Below are positions 1 to 8,271 of a DNA stretch of 64,000 nt, piece after piece. The stretch spans positions 2,294,001 to 2,358,000 of the forward strand of contig NZ_CP084580.1 in assembly GCF_021869765.1 (NCBI RefSeq). Reading direction: 5' to 3'. Position numbers and translations under genes: made by a program. This stretch comes from Chryseobacterium sp. MEBOG06 (GTDB lineage Bacteria; Bacteroidota; Bacteroidia; Flavobacteriales; Weeksellaceae). Under the pieces are notes generated by a model. It searched no databases and was not told where the DNA came from. It was given only the letters and a program-made list of their open reading frames with translations. Each line of letters starts with the position of its first letter. Position 1 is the first letter of the stretch.

Positions 1-798
1 TTACAGCCTTTTATTTTTAAAACAAATAGTATTGAAAGAGCGAGGATCGCATCAGATGGTACTATTGGAATCGGAACTGTAACTCCTCAAGGTATTGTTG
101 ACATTTCTTCTGCGAACTCCACATTAGTATTACCGCGAAACATTAATCCTCCGACTAACGTAAATTCCGCGGTGAGCGGAATGATTATTTATGACACTAC
201 TTATAAAACTTTACGATACTTTAATGGTGTTCAGTGGAGTACTGTTATTTCTTCACAAACTTTAACAACGGCCAATGAGGGAGTTGTTCAAATGAGAAGC
301 GGAGCAGGAATACAACCGACATTCTTATTTAAACCTTCTGGAGGGGTTCCTTTGAGTACATATGTAAATGTTACCTACCAAGCTCCTGTAAATATTGTGA
401 CAGATTTTGCACCTTTTCCTACAACCAGCTGGCCGGAGAATATTGGCACTCCTACTGTAGCCGATATCTACAGTCAGACAAATGGTAATTTTTTTGAAAA
501 TTCTATTCCGGGGCAAACCCATACATGGCGTATTATAGCAAGTTACAGCGGTAAAAATAACGGATCCGTAGCATATGTAACAGCTAATTTATCCAATCTG
601 GTTGCTCCTTCAACATTTTCTATAGACCAAACAGTTGTTGCTCCCAATGGTGTAACTACAGGAGATCTTGTTTTTTATTTAGTTACCGTCCCTGATTCTA
701 TGTCTCTTGCCAACGGATATTCCCTTAAAATAAAATCTGATACCGCAATGGATGTTACGATTACCAGCGTAACAAGGATTTCTCAGGCAAAGGATTAA
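1..798 (+). CDS. Secreted fibre-like surface protein, 5' end outside the window
   Basis: The reading frame is open from base 1 to the TAA at 796-798. An apparent GTG start at 172 is internal, because the residues before it (for example IGIGTVTPQGIVDISSANS) align with the middle of the next gene. The visible part matches residues about 115-380 of the 1089-2231 paralogue nearly residue for residue, including MIIYD(S/T)TYKTLRYFNG and the C-terminal SFSIDQT and TRISQAKD-type segments. The family resembles Bacteroidota exported proteins with repeated IG(I/T)..P motifs followed by a beta-rich C-terminal domain. Their function is not established; a surface adhesin or fibre role is inferred. The signal peptide lies outside the window. 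Confidence 0.75.
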   Translation, partial: LQPFIFKTNSIERARIASDGTIGIGTVTPQGIVDISSANSTLVLPRNINPPTNVNSAVSGMIIYDTTYKTLRYFNGVQWSTVISSQTLTTANEGVVQMRSGAGIQPTFLFKPSGGVPLSTYVNVTYQAPVNIVTDFAPFPTTSWPENIGTPTVADIYSQTNGNFFENSIPGQTHTWRIIASYSGKNNGSVAYVTANLSNLVAPSTFSIDQTVVAPNGVTTGDLVFYLVTVPDSMSLANGYSLKIKSDTAMDVTITSVTRISQAKD

Positions 799-1088
799 TC
801 ATTTATATGCGCTTACTTGATAGAATATGCAACCTTTGGTAAGAAGTGACAACATGATGCACCGTTTCGAGATTATTTTTCTAAAAGTAATATAGATCTA
901 TTTTTATTAAAAATACAAAACAAAGAATGAATTGTAAATATCGTGAATTGTTTACCGAAAACAGGACTGAATATAAGTTCAACCTAAACTTGAACCCCTG
1001 AGATTAACAATAGAGCAACCAATACCCATTCTTAATTTTACTAATCGATTATTTAACTAGTTATACTTTAACCATAAAAAATTCTACC
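799..1088. other. Intergenic region between tandem paralogues
   Basis: No open reading frame or structural RNA is recognisable here. The segment is AT-rich and should carry the promoter of the downstream surface protein, but I could not pick out a convincing TTTG...TAnnTTTG pair. Confidence 0.4.
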
Positions 1089-2231
1089 ATGAAAATTTTC
1101 AATTTATTGATCTGTATCATGTCCTCTACTTGGTGCTTTTCTCAAGTCGGAATAAATACAGTTACACCTAACGCTAACTCAGATCTTGAATTGGCATCTG
1201 TTAATAAGGGACTTCTGCTGAATAGAATAGCATTGAATTCTACAACTACCGGAGTATTTAATGCCGGTATGATAGTCTATAATACCGCAACCATTAATGA
1301 CGTAACTCCAGGTACCTATATCAGTAATGGTACAGTCTGGAGCCGGATTACTGATTCACAAACATTGAATGCTGCCTCTTGGAGAACAACTGGGAATTCT
1401 GGTACTTCAACAAACTTTGTGGGAACTAATAATCTTCAGTCTATAATTTTTAAAACCAATACTAATGAAGCAGCAAGAATGGGATCAGATGGTAAATTTG
1501 GAATCGGCACACCGAACCCGCAAGGTGTTGTTGACATTTCTTCTGCGAACTCAGCATTGGTATTACCCCGGAATATAAGTCCCCCGACTAATGTAAATTC
1601 ACCAGTTAATGGAATGATTATTTATGATTCTACCTATAAAACATTACGATACTTTAATGGTATTCAATGGAGTACTGTTATTTCTTCACCAACTTTAACA
1701 ACGGCTAATGAGGGAGTCGTTCAGATGAATAGTGGGGATGGAATAAAACCTACATTTTCATTTAAAGCTTCCGGAGGAATTCCTTTGAGCATTTATCAAG
1801 ATATTTCCTATGAGACCCCTATAAATGTTCTGACAGACTTTTCTCCTTCGCCTACAACAAGCTGGCCGGAGAATATTGGGATTCATGTTGTAGGGGATAT
1901 GTATAATCAGACGAATGGTACGTTTTTAGAAAATCCCATTCCGGGACAAGTCCATATATGGCGTATTATTGCAAACTACAGTGGTAAAAATAATGGAGCC
2001 ATAGGATATGTAACAGTTAATTTATCAAATCCACTTCCTCCTTCAACATTTTCTATAGACCAAACGGCTGTTGCACCAAACGGTGTAACTACGGGAAATC
2101 TTGTTTTTTATTTAATTACTATAGCTGATTCTTTATCTATTGGCAGCGGATATATTATTAAAATAAAGTCTGATACCCCAATGGATGTTACAATTAATAG
2201 TATAACAAGGGTTTCTCAAGCAAAGGATTAA
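1089..2231 (+). CDS. Secreted fibre-like surface protein (VGINT..P type)
   Basis: This 380-residue protein starts with a signal peptide (MKIFNLLICIMSSTWCFSQ) followed directly by VGINTVTPNANSDLELAS, the N-terminal signature of a large group of exported Bacteroidota proteins. A second motif, FGIGTPNPQGVVDISSAN, lies near residues 138-155 and is followed by a MIIYDSTYKTLRYFNG segment. The C-terminal ~170 residues are Ser/Thr/Pro/Gly-rich and probably beta-structured. No T9SS sorting domain is visible. It is a tandem paralogue of the gene ending at 798, separated by 290 bp, which points to recent duplication. Export is well supported; adhesin function is inference. Confidence 0.8.
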   Translation: MKIFNLLICIMSSTWCFSQVGINTVTPNANSDLELASVNKGLLLNRIALNSTTTGVFNAGMIVYNTATINDVTPGTYISNGTVWSRITDSQTLNAASWRTTGNSGTSTNFVGTNNLQSIIFKTNTNEAARMGSDGKFGIGTPNPQGVVDISSANSALVLPRNISPPTNVNSPVNGMIIYDSTYKTLRYFNGIQWSTVISSPTLTTANEGVVQMNSGDGIKPTFSFKASGGIPLSIYQDISYETPINVLTDFSPSPTTSWPENIGIHVVGDMYNQTNGTFLENPIPGQVHIWRIIANYSGKNNGAIGYVTVNLSNPLPPSTFSIDQTAVAPNGVTTGNLVFYLITIADSLSIGSGYIIKIKSDTPMDVTINSITRVSQAKD

Positions 2232-2496
2232 TCCTATATTGATGTTTTTCTTTCTGTTTCTTATCAAAAAAGAACCAATAAAAGTTTCTAATTTAACTTT
2301 TGAGCTATTTTTTTGGCTTTGAAGCATACCACGTTAAGACCAGAATATAAGTTCGAGCATATGAGATATAGGTGTAGAATGAGATTGTATTATCTTTTTT
2401 TTTTAATCTAATTAATTATAATCTTCAGTTAGAGAATTTGTTTAATAGTTTGTAAGTACCTATTCTCAGATCTGCTTTGGCTGAAGTTTTTATATT

Positions 2497-2759
2497 ATGA
2501 AAAAAATATATAACGGTCTTTCCGGTAAAACGAAGAAGGAGATTCTAGAAATAATAAAAGAAAATTTGAATTGTGAGATTCATTCTGATGAATGGTTTTA
2601 TATCTGGGTAAAAGCTATCCTTGGCAAAGAAAATATCAATACCTTCTTTTTGATGACAATATCGTCATAAGATCCAGCATTGTTTTTAAGAACTTATGGG
2701 ATAAAAGTTATTTTCGTAATTTTTTTTCAGCGGTAAGGGCTCAAAATTTTCCAGAATAA
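2497..2759 (+). pseudogene. Small conserved-looking gene broken by a one-base frameshift
   Basis: ATG at 2497 opens a frame encoding MKKIYNGLSGKTKKEILEII and continuing to VKAILGKEN, which then stops at 2668-2670. From about 2630 the adjacent frame reads KYQYLLFDDNIVIRSS, then VFKNLWDKSYFRNFFSAVRA, and ends at TAA 2757-2759. Adding one A to the A4 run at 2630-2633 joins the two frames into one ~87-residue protein (..LGKEKYQYLLFDDN..). I do not recognise the family. The break could be a real deletion, a homopolymer sequencing error, or less likely programmed slippage. Confidence 0.55.
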
Positions 2760-2813
2760 CTTTTTAACTTACACTACCATTTTTTTCTTTAAAAAGAGTT
2801 TCTGATATGAATA

Positions 2814-2877
2814 AGACTGCAGGTAAATTTTCAAATAAGATTTTTATTAGTTGTAACAAATCATATGCCTGCAGTCT
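2814..2877. repeat. 10-bp perfect inverted repeat, 44-nt loop
   Basis: AGACTGCAGG at 2814-2823 is exactly repeated in reverse complement (CCTGCAGTCT) at 2868-2877. It lies just beyond the 3' end of the minus-strand 88-residue gene and has no U-tract of the usual terminator kind. It may be a weak terminator, a protein-binding site or a scar. Confidence 0.5.
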
Positions 2878-2897
2878 AATTTATTTTACTAGGCTTA

Positions 2898-3164
2898 TCA
2901 CAATGAATGGTAGTCAATAATGTTTGTTGGTCCAGTCTGTTTTTCCATGAGATAAGAATGTATAACGTCGTAAGCTTTATAATTTTCTTTTATCAGAGAG
3001 ATCTCACATATTTCTTTTAAATATTCTAAAGGAGGATTTGAATCTGTTAATATTTTAACGATCTCTTCTTTATTACAGCTTTCATACAGGTTGGATAAAT
3101 CTTCTGCGATTTTATTTTGTAAATTGCTTATTTGCTGTAGTATTTCAAAATCTTCATTTTCCAT
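2898..3164 (-). CDS. Small hypothetical protein co-transcribed with the S24 regulator
   Basis: This 88-residue acidic, mostly helical protein has no signal peptide and no recognised domain. Its start overlaps the last 11 bases of the XRE-S24 regulator gene (3154-3164), so the two are almost certainly translationally coupled. N-terminal heptad-like spacing (ILQQISNLQNKIAEDLSNLY) suggests a short coiled coil. The coupling suggests an accessory or modulator of the regulator, but that is inference only. Confidence 0.6.
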   Translation of the reverse strand: MENEDFEILQQISNLQNKIAEDLSNLYESCNKEEIVKILTDSNPPLEYLKEICEISLIKENYKAYDVIHSYLMEKQTGPTNIIDYHSL

Positions 3165-3933
3165 TTTTCAAAGATAGATCAGTTTTTATAATTTCTAATT
3201 CATTCTGTAAGATTCCGAACATATTTTTTAATACCTGAAAATCATTATTAGGTATTTCCAGTTCTTTTGTATTAACACTTCCGGCAAATTCCCATATTTC
3301 AATTATTTCATTCCACTCAATTTCATAAGGCTCATAAAATGTATTATCTGAACTGACAGACATTCCTGAGCTGTTTTGTTTTCCAAACCTTTTATATACA
3401 ATCCCTTCTCGGGTAATGAACATATAGCTTTTGCCTTTTTTGAGATGGTCTTTGCTTTCAATATACTTTCCAATGATATAAGTTCCGTCATTATAGGGAG
3501 GCATTGAATCACCCTCAACAGGAAAAGCTCTGTATTTTCCATTTCTTAAAAACGGTAAAGACATATACTGGAGACTTTCTATGTATTCCGGATCGCTATA
3601 TCCCGAAAGATATCCCATTTGGCCCGTATGGGGAATGATCTCAATTTTATTTTCTCCCTCATTGCTTACTTTTATTGGCAGAACAATCCTGTTATCCGGA
3701 AGATTTAAAATATGATCTATTGAATATTTATTAAGATTAATAGTCAGTAGCAGATCAATACTCACTTTATAATATCTTGAGATCTTAACAAGCATTTCAG
3801 GAGAGGGACTATTAACGTCATCTTCATATTTTGCATATCTGCCCCTGGTAATATGGATGCTGTCTGCAACACTTTGCTGGGAGGCCCCAAGCTTACCTCT
3901 TAAATACCTTATGTTTTCTGAAAAAATTGACAT
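3154..3933 (-). CDS. XRE-family HTH / S24 peptidase-like (LexA/CI-type) regulator
   Basis: This 259-residue protein starts at MSIFSENIRYLRGKLG. Residues about 5-60 form an XRE helix-turn-helix (GASQQSVADSIHITRGRYAKYE). The C-terminal half carries an S24 fold with the putative catalytic Ser in VEGDSMPP and the Lys in GIVYKRF, the Ser-Lys dyad of LexA/CI/UmuD-type self-cleaving proteins. I could not identify a clear Ala-Gly or Cys-Gly cleavage site. The open frame extends upstream to 4014, but that would overlap the divergent polymerase, so ATG 3933 is preferred. It is divergent from dinB across a 60-bp region with inverted repeats. A damage-responsive repressor of the cassette is the natural inference. 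Confidence 0.8.
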   Translation of the reverse strand: MSIFSENIRYLRGKLGASQQSVADSIHITRGRYAKYEDDVNSPSPEMLVKISRYYKVSIDLLLTINLNKYSIDHILNLPDNRIVLPIKVSNEGENKIEIIPHTGQMGYLSGYSDPEYIESLQYMSLPFLRNGKYRAFPVEGDSMPPYNDGTYIIGKYIESKDHLKKGKSYMFITREGIVYKRFGKQNSSGMSVSSDNTFYEPYEIEWNEIIEIWEFAGSVNTKELEIPNNDFQVLKNMFGILQNELEIIKTDLSLKNGK

Positions 3934-3940
3934 TGCTATA

Positions 3941-3993
3941 AATTGTAGCAACAAATTTACAAATTTTGATACAAATCGTACTAATTTTGTAGC
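3941..3993. promoter_or_regulatory. Divergent operator/promoter region between S24 regulator and dinB
   Basis: Three related elements sit in the 60 bp between the start codons: TTGTAGCAACAA (3943-3954, TTGT/ACAA arms), TTTGATACAAA (3965-3975, TTTG/CAAA arms) and TTGTAGCA (3987-3994, a direct repeat of the first). TAAATTTG on the minus strand (3952-3959) and TAATTTTG on the plus strand (3982-3989) both fit the Bacteroidota -7 consensus TAnnTTTG. A protein bound to the repeats would cover both -7 boxes. The dinB start at 3994 is so close to its -7 box that its mRNA may be leaderless. Binding by the S24 regulator is inferred. Confidence 0.5.
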
Positions 3994-5142
3994 ATGAAAC
4001 GGAATATTGTACATATGGACTTAGATACTTTCTTTGTTTCCTGTGAAAGACTGAAAAATTCAGAGCTAGAGGGAAGGCCGGTCATCATAGGAGGCGGAGA
4101 CAGGGGAGTTGTTGCTTCCTGTTCATATGAAGCAAGATATTTTGGAGTAAGAAGTGCAATGCCAATACGCATGGCTTTAAGGCTTTGTCCTGAGGCTAAA
4201 GTGATTAAAGGAGATATGGAAATGTATTCTAATATGTCACATATGGTTACTGATATCATTCAGGAAAAAGTCCCCTTATTGGAGAAAGCCAGTATTGATG
4301 AATTTTATCTTGATTTATCAGGAATGGATAAATTCTTTGGATGCTATAAGTGGACTACCGAAATAGCCAGTTATGTGACCAAAAATACAGGATTGCCCAT
4401 CAGCTTTGCATTATCAACCAATAAAACGGTTTCTAAAATAGGAACAGGGGAGGCGAAACCTGTTGGCAGATTGGAAATTAAAGATTTGGAAGTCAAACCC
4501 TTTTTAAATCCATTGTCCATTAAAAAGATTCCGATGGTGGGGGATAAGACCTTTCAGCTTCTGTCAAGAATTGGAATCCGTACTATTCATACTTTATCTG
4601 AGATGCCTGTTTTAGTCTTACAGCAGATGATTGGAGTGAACGGAAAGGAGCTTTGGAAAAAAGCAAACGGGATTGATGAAAATCCTGTAGTTCCTTATTC
4701 CGAAAGAAAATCGATTTCTACAGAAAGAACCTTTATTAATGATACAATGGACATTCTGGAGTTGAAAAGACTGATATCAGGAATGACCGAACAGTTAGCC
4801 TATCAGCTAAGACAGGAAAAATGGCTGACTTCAACGGTAGTAGTTAAAATCCGTTACGCCAATTTCGATACAGAAACCAGACAATGCAAAATTTCTTACA
4901 CTTCTGCGGATCACACGCTGTCAAAAGTGGCTTTGGAACTATTTAATAAGTTGTATACAAGAAGAATGAGACTCCGTTTGGTAGGATTACGTTTTACAGG
5001 ATTGGTACATGGGAATCATCAGATGAACCTTTTTGAAGATACCGAAGAACAGATGAACTTATATCAGACTATAGATTATTTGAAGAACCGCTTCGGTACA
5101 GGAGCGCTAGGCAGAGCTTCAGGTTTTGATTTTGAGAAATAA
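3994..5142 (+). CDS. dinB: Y-family DNA polymerase (DinB / Pol IV type)
   Basis: This 382-residue Y-family translesion polymerase has the first catalytic Asp in HMDLDTFF (D9) and the D-E pair in SIDEFYLD (D102, E103), followed by the thumb HhH (IKKIPMVGDKT) and a little-finger domain. Near the C-terminus QMNLF (residues 343-347) matches the beta-clamp-binding pentapeptide consensus. The gene is divergent from the S24 regulator and only 24 bp upstream of the DnaE-like polymerase, so it is likely co-transcribed and damage-inducible. The catalytic centre looks intact, so this is an active Pol IV/Pol V-like enzyme rather than a catalytically dead ImuB. Symbol by family assignment. Confidence 0.9.
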   Translation: MKRNIVHMDLDTFFVSCERLKNSELEGRPVIIGGGDRGVVASCSYEARYFGVRSAMPIRMALRLCPEAKVIKGDMEMYSNMSHMVTDIIQEKVPLLEKASIDEFYLDLSGMDKFFGCYKWTTEIASYVTKNTGLPISFALSTNKTVSKIGTGEAKPVGRLEIKDLEVKPFLNPLSIKKIPMVGDKTFQLLSRIGIRTIHTLSEMPVLVLQQMIGVNGKELWKKANGIDENPVVPYSERKSISTERTFINDTMDILELKRLISGMTEQLAYQLRQEKWLTSTVVVKIRYANFDTETRQCKISYTSADHTLSKVALELFNKLYTRRMRLRLVGLRFTGLVHGNHQMNLFEDTEEQMNLYQTIDYLKNRFGTGALGRASGFDFEK

Positions 5143-5166
5143 GATAAGATTTTAAAATTTTCAACA

Positions 5167-8100
5167 ATGTTTTTGAATTGTCATTCTTTTCATAGCCTTC
5201 GTTATGGAACCCTATCCATTGGAGAATTGGTGAAACAGGCCCATGCTTCAGGTCTTAAAGAACTGGTGCTGACGGATATCAATACCGTTACCGGAATTTA
5301 CGATTTTAAAAAAGAATGTGAGGCCATCGGTATTAAACCTATTGCGGGAATAGAAGTACGAAAAGAAGGTAAGCTGCTTTATATTGCTATTGCTAAAGAA
5401 TTTTCAGGGATAGGAGAGGTCAATACCGTCATTACGGAATATAACTGTGGGGGCGGGGAACTCTCAGAAAGAGCACCGGAATTTAAAAATGTATTTGTAG
5501 TCTATCCTATGAGTAATATTCCTGTTGAGTTAAAAGAAAATGAGTTTGTGGGAGTCAGAATAGAAGAGCTGAATTTTCTGATCAGACCGGAGTATCAGAT
5601 CCTCATCTCTAAAATGCTTGTTCTGCATCCTGTCACCTTTAAGACGAATGAAGAATATGAACTTCATAAAATTCTCAGGGCCATTGACAATAATATATTG
5701 CTGTCAAAATTAACCAAAAGAGAGGTTTGTCGTCAATCTGAATATTTCATTTCCGAACAGCATATTACAAAGGCATTTGAGAGATACCCCCAAATTATTG
5801 AAAACACAAGGAACATTCTTGAACAGTGTGATTTTGAATTTGATTTTAAAAAAGTTAAGAACAAACAATTCTATACAAAATCTAAAGAATCTGATGTACA
5901 ACTTCTCCGCAGGCTGGCATATTTAGGTTTGGAAAAAAGATATGGACTCGGTCATGAAGTGGCTCAAACAAGAGTTGAGAAAGAGCTGGGAGTTATTGAT
6001 GAACTCAATTTCTGTTCTTACTTTCTGATTACCTGGGATATTATCCGTTACAGCAATAAGATGGGGTTTATGCATGTAGGGCGGGGTAGCGGAGCCAATT
6101 CAATAGTCAGTTACTGCCTGGGAATTACCGATATCTGTCCGCTGGAGCTGGATCTGTATTTTGAACGATTCCTGAACCTGAACCGAAAGACACCACCGGA
6201 TTTTGACCTCGACTGGAGCTGGCAAAATAGAGATACAATCCTGGAATATATTTTTGATCGATATGGAAAGAACCATGTTGCTTTTTGTGGAACCAATATA
6301 GAATTTAAATACAGGTCTATTTTCAGAGAAGTAGGTAAGGTATTCGGTTTACCCAAAGAAGAGTTGGATGATTTGTCGAAAAAACCGATGGAGAGCCATG
6401 ACCGGAATTTAGTTGTACGACAGGTTCAGAAATACGGTAAATTACTGGAAAAGTTCCCTAATCAAAGAAGTATGCACGCATGCGGAATTTTGATTTCAGA
6501 AGAACCTATTACCCATTATACAGCATTAGAAATGCCGCCCAAAGGATTCCCGATTGTTCAGTTTGATATGAATGTGGCAGAAGATATTGGACTTGAAAAA
6601 TTTGACATCCTTTCACAAAGAGGTCTTGGGACCATTAATGATACTGTAAATCTGGTTAAAAAAACAAGAGGAATCACCATTGATATCCGGGATACGACCT
6701 TGTCAAAAGATGAAGAAAAAGCAAATGAATACTTAGCGGTAGGAAAGACAATCGGATGTTTTTATATAGAATCCCCAGCAATGCGTGGGCTTTTAAGAAG
6801 ATTGAAATGTGACAATTACAGAACCCTCGTTGCAGCTTCTTCCATTATCAGACCGGGAGTAGCACAAAGTGGAATGATGAGGGAATACATTTTCAGGCAT
6901 AATCATCCCGATCAGTTTGAATATTTTCATTCAGTATTTGAAGAGCATTTGAAGGAGACCTATGGCATTATGGTGTATCAGGAGGATGTGATCAAGATTG
7001 CCCAATACTTCGGGGGACTGTCTTTAGCAGATGGAGATATTCTACGAAGAGCCATGAGTGGGAAAGGCCGCTCTATTCAAAAGCTGCAGGAGGTAAGAGC
7101 TAATTTCTTTGAATCGTGTAAAATAAAGGGGCATTCTGAGGCATTGACCGCCGAAGCTTACCGGCAAATTGAATCTTTCGCCGGATATTCTTTTTGTAAA
7201 GCACATTCAGCTTCCTATGCTGTGGAGAGCTATCAGAGTTTATATCTTAAAGTCTACTATCCATTAGAGTTTATGGTTTCAGTAATTAATAATCAGGGAG
7301 GCTTTTACCGTACCGAAGTGTATATCCATGAAGCAAAAATGTCCGGGGGGAATATTCAGACTCCATGTGTCAATACAAGTGAATATCAAACCACACTGAA
7401 AGGAACAGATGTTTATTTGGGTTTAATGCTTTTGGATGGGCTGGAAACAAGAATAGCCTATGGAATTGTTCAGGAGCGTGAAAGAAACGGAAAATATAAA
7501 TCCTTGGAAGATTTTATCAGACGTATTCCTATAGGTATTGAAACCATGCAGATTTTAATTTTTATCGGAGCCTTCCGGTTTACGGGTAAGCCTAAGAATG
7601 AATTACTTGTTGAAGCGAGATTATTGTTAGTGAATTTTAAACCGGAGAACAGAGGACTTATGCTGATTGAAGAACCTGTTCAGGAGTTTAAACTTCCTGA
7701 GCTGAAAAGAGACCGTTTTGAAGACGCTTTTGATGAGATTGAACTCATAGGATTTCCGGTTTCATACAGTCCGTTTGATTTATTACAAACCAGATACAGA
7801 GGTTCTGTATTGGTGAAAGACTTGTTGAAATTTCATAAAAGACAGGTGAAAATGTTAGCATATCTTATTTCGAGGAAGCACGTTCCCACCAAAAAGGGAA
7901 CGATGTATTTTGGAACCTGGATAGACGTCAATGGTGATTATTTTGATACAGCCCATTTTCCCGATAGTTTGAAGCAATATGATTTTCAGGGAGGAGGGTG
8001 CTATTTACTATTAGGAACGGTGGAAGTCGATTTTCATTTTCCAACCATTACCATTCATAAGATGGCCAAAATGCCGATGATTCCCGATCCGCGTTATGCC

Positions 8101-8220
8101 TATGATAAAGAAAAACAATATGATATTCACCGGCAAATCAAAGAAGATGTAAGTATGACATCCAGAAAACCATATCCGCAGGCTCATGAAATTGGTCTGC
8201 CCAGACATAAAATGAAATGA
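5167..8220 (+). CDS. DnaE-type DNA polymerase III alpha subunit, short error-prone-like form
   Basis: This C-family polymerase has 1017 residues, shorter than replicative DnaE of about 1160. Domains run PHP (1 to ~200), palm/fingers, HhH region, and an OB fold near ~860-960. The palm motif PDFDLDW supplies catalytic Asp347 and Asp349, with VGRGSGANSIVSYCLG just before. The PHP metal site is degenerate: the usual HxH reads SFH (NCHSFHS), and the TDHG position reads TDIN. PHP-based proofreading is therefore unlikely. Position directly after a Y-family polymerase under an S24 regulator parallels imuB-dnaE2 mutagenesis cassettes. The likely role is translesion or damage-induced synthesis, though I cannot exclude a general accessory alpha subunit. 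Confidence 0.88.
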   Translation: MFLNCHSFHSLRYGTLSIGELVKQAHASGLKELVLTDINTVTGIYDFKKECEAIGIKPIAGIEVRKEGKLLYIAIAKEFSGIGEVNTVITEYNCGGGELSERAPEFKNVFVVYPMSNIPVELKENEFVGVRIEELNFLIRPEYQILISKMLVLHPVTFKTNEEYELHKILRAIDNNILLSKLTKREVCRQSEYFISEQHITKAFERYPQIIENTRNILEQCDFEFDFKKVKNKQFYTKSKESDVQLLRRLAYLGLEKRYGLGHEVAQTRVEKELGVIDELNFCSYFLITWDIIRYSNKMGFMHVGRGSGANSIVSYCLGITDICPLELDLYFERFLNLNRKTPPDFDLDWSWQNRDTILEYIFDRYGKNHVAFCGTNIEFKYRSIFREVGKVFGLPKEELDDLSKKPMESHDRNLVVRQVQKYGKLLEKFPNQRSMHACGILISEEPITHYTALEMPPKGFPIVQFDMNVAEDIGLEKFDILSQRGLGTINDTVNLVKKTRGITIDIRDTTLSKDEEKANEYLAVGKTIGCFYIESPAMRGLLRRLKCDNYRTLVAASSIIRPGVAQSGMMREYIFRHNHPDQFEYFHSVFEEHLKETYGIMVYQEDVIKIAQYFGGLSLADGDILRRAMSGKGRSIQKLQEVRANFFESCKIKGHSEALTAEAYRQIESFAGYSFCKAHSASYAVESYQSLYLKVYYPLEFMVSVINNQGGFYRTEVYIHEAKMSGGNIQTPCVNTSEYQTTLKGTDVYLGLMLLDGLETRIAYGIVQERERNGKYKSLEDFIRRIPIGIETMQILIFIGAFRFTGKPKNELLVEARLLLVNFKPENRGLMLIEEPVQEFKLPELKRDRFEDAFDEIELIGFPVSYSPFDLLQTRYRGSVLVKDLLKFHKRQVKMLAYLISRKHVPTKKGTMYFGTWIDVNGDYFDTAHFPDSLKQYDFQGGGCYLLLGTVEVDFHFPTITIHKMAKMPMIPDPRYAYDKEKQYDIHRQIKEDVSMTSRKPYPQAHEIGLPRHKMK

Positions 8221-8271
8221 TCAGAGAATTCCAATCTTAGAATAACTAATTAATAAAAAGTATTATTGATA

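Noticed and set aside
3934..4014. N-terminal extension of the S24 regulator frame
   Set aside because: It would run 21 bp into the divergent dinB coding region and cover the operator region; the Met at 3933 fits the HTH family start.
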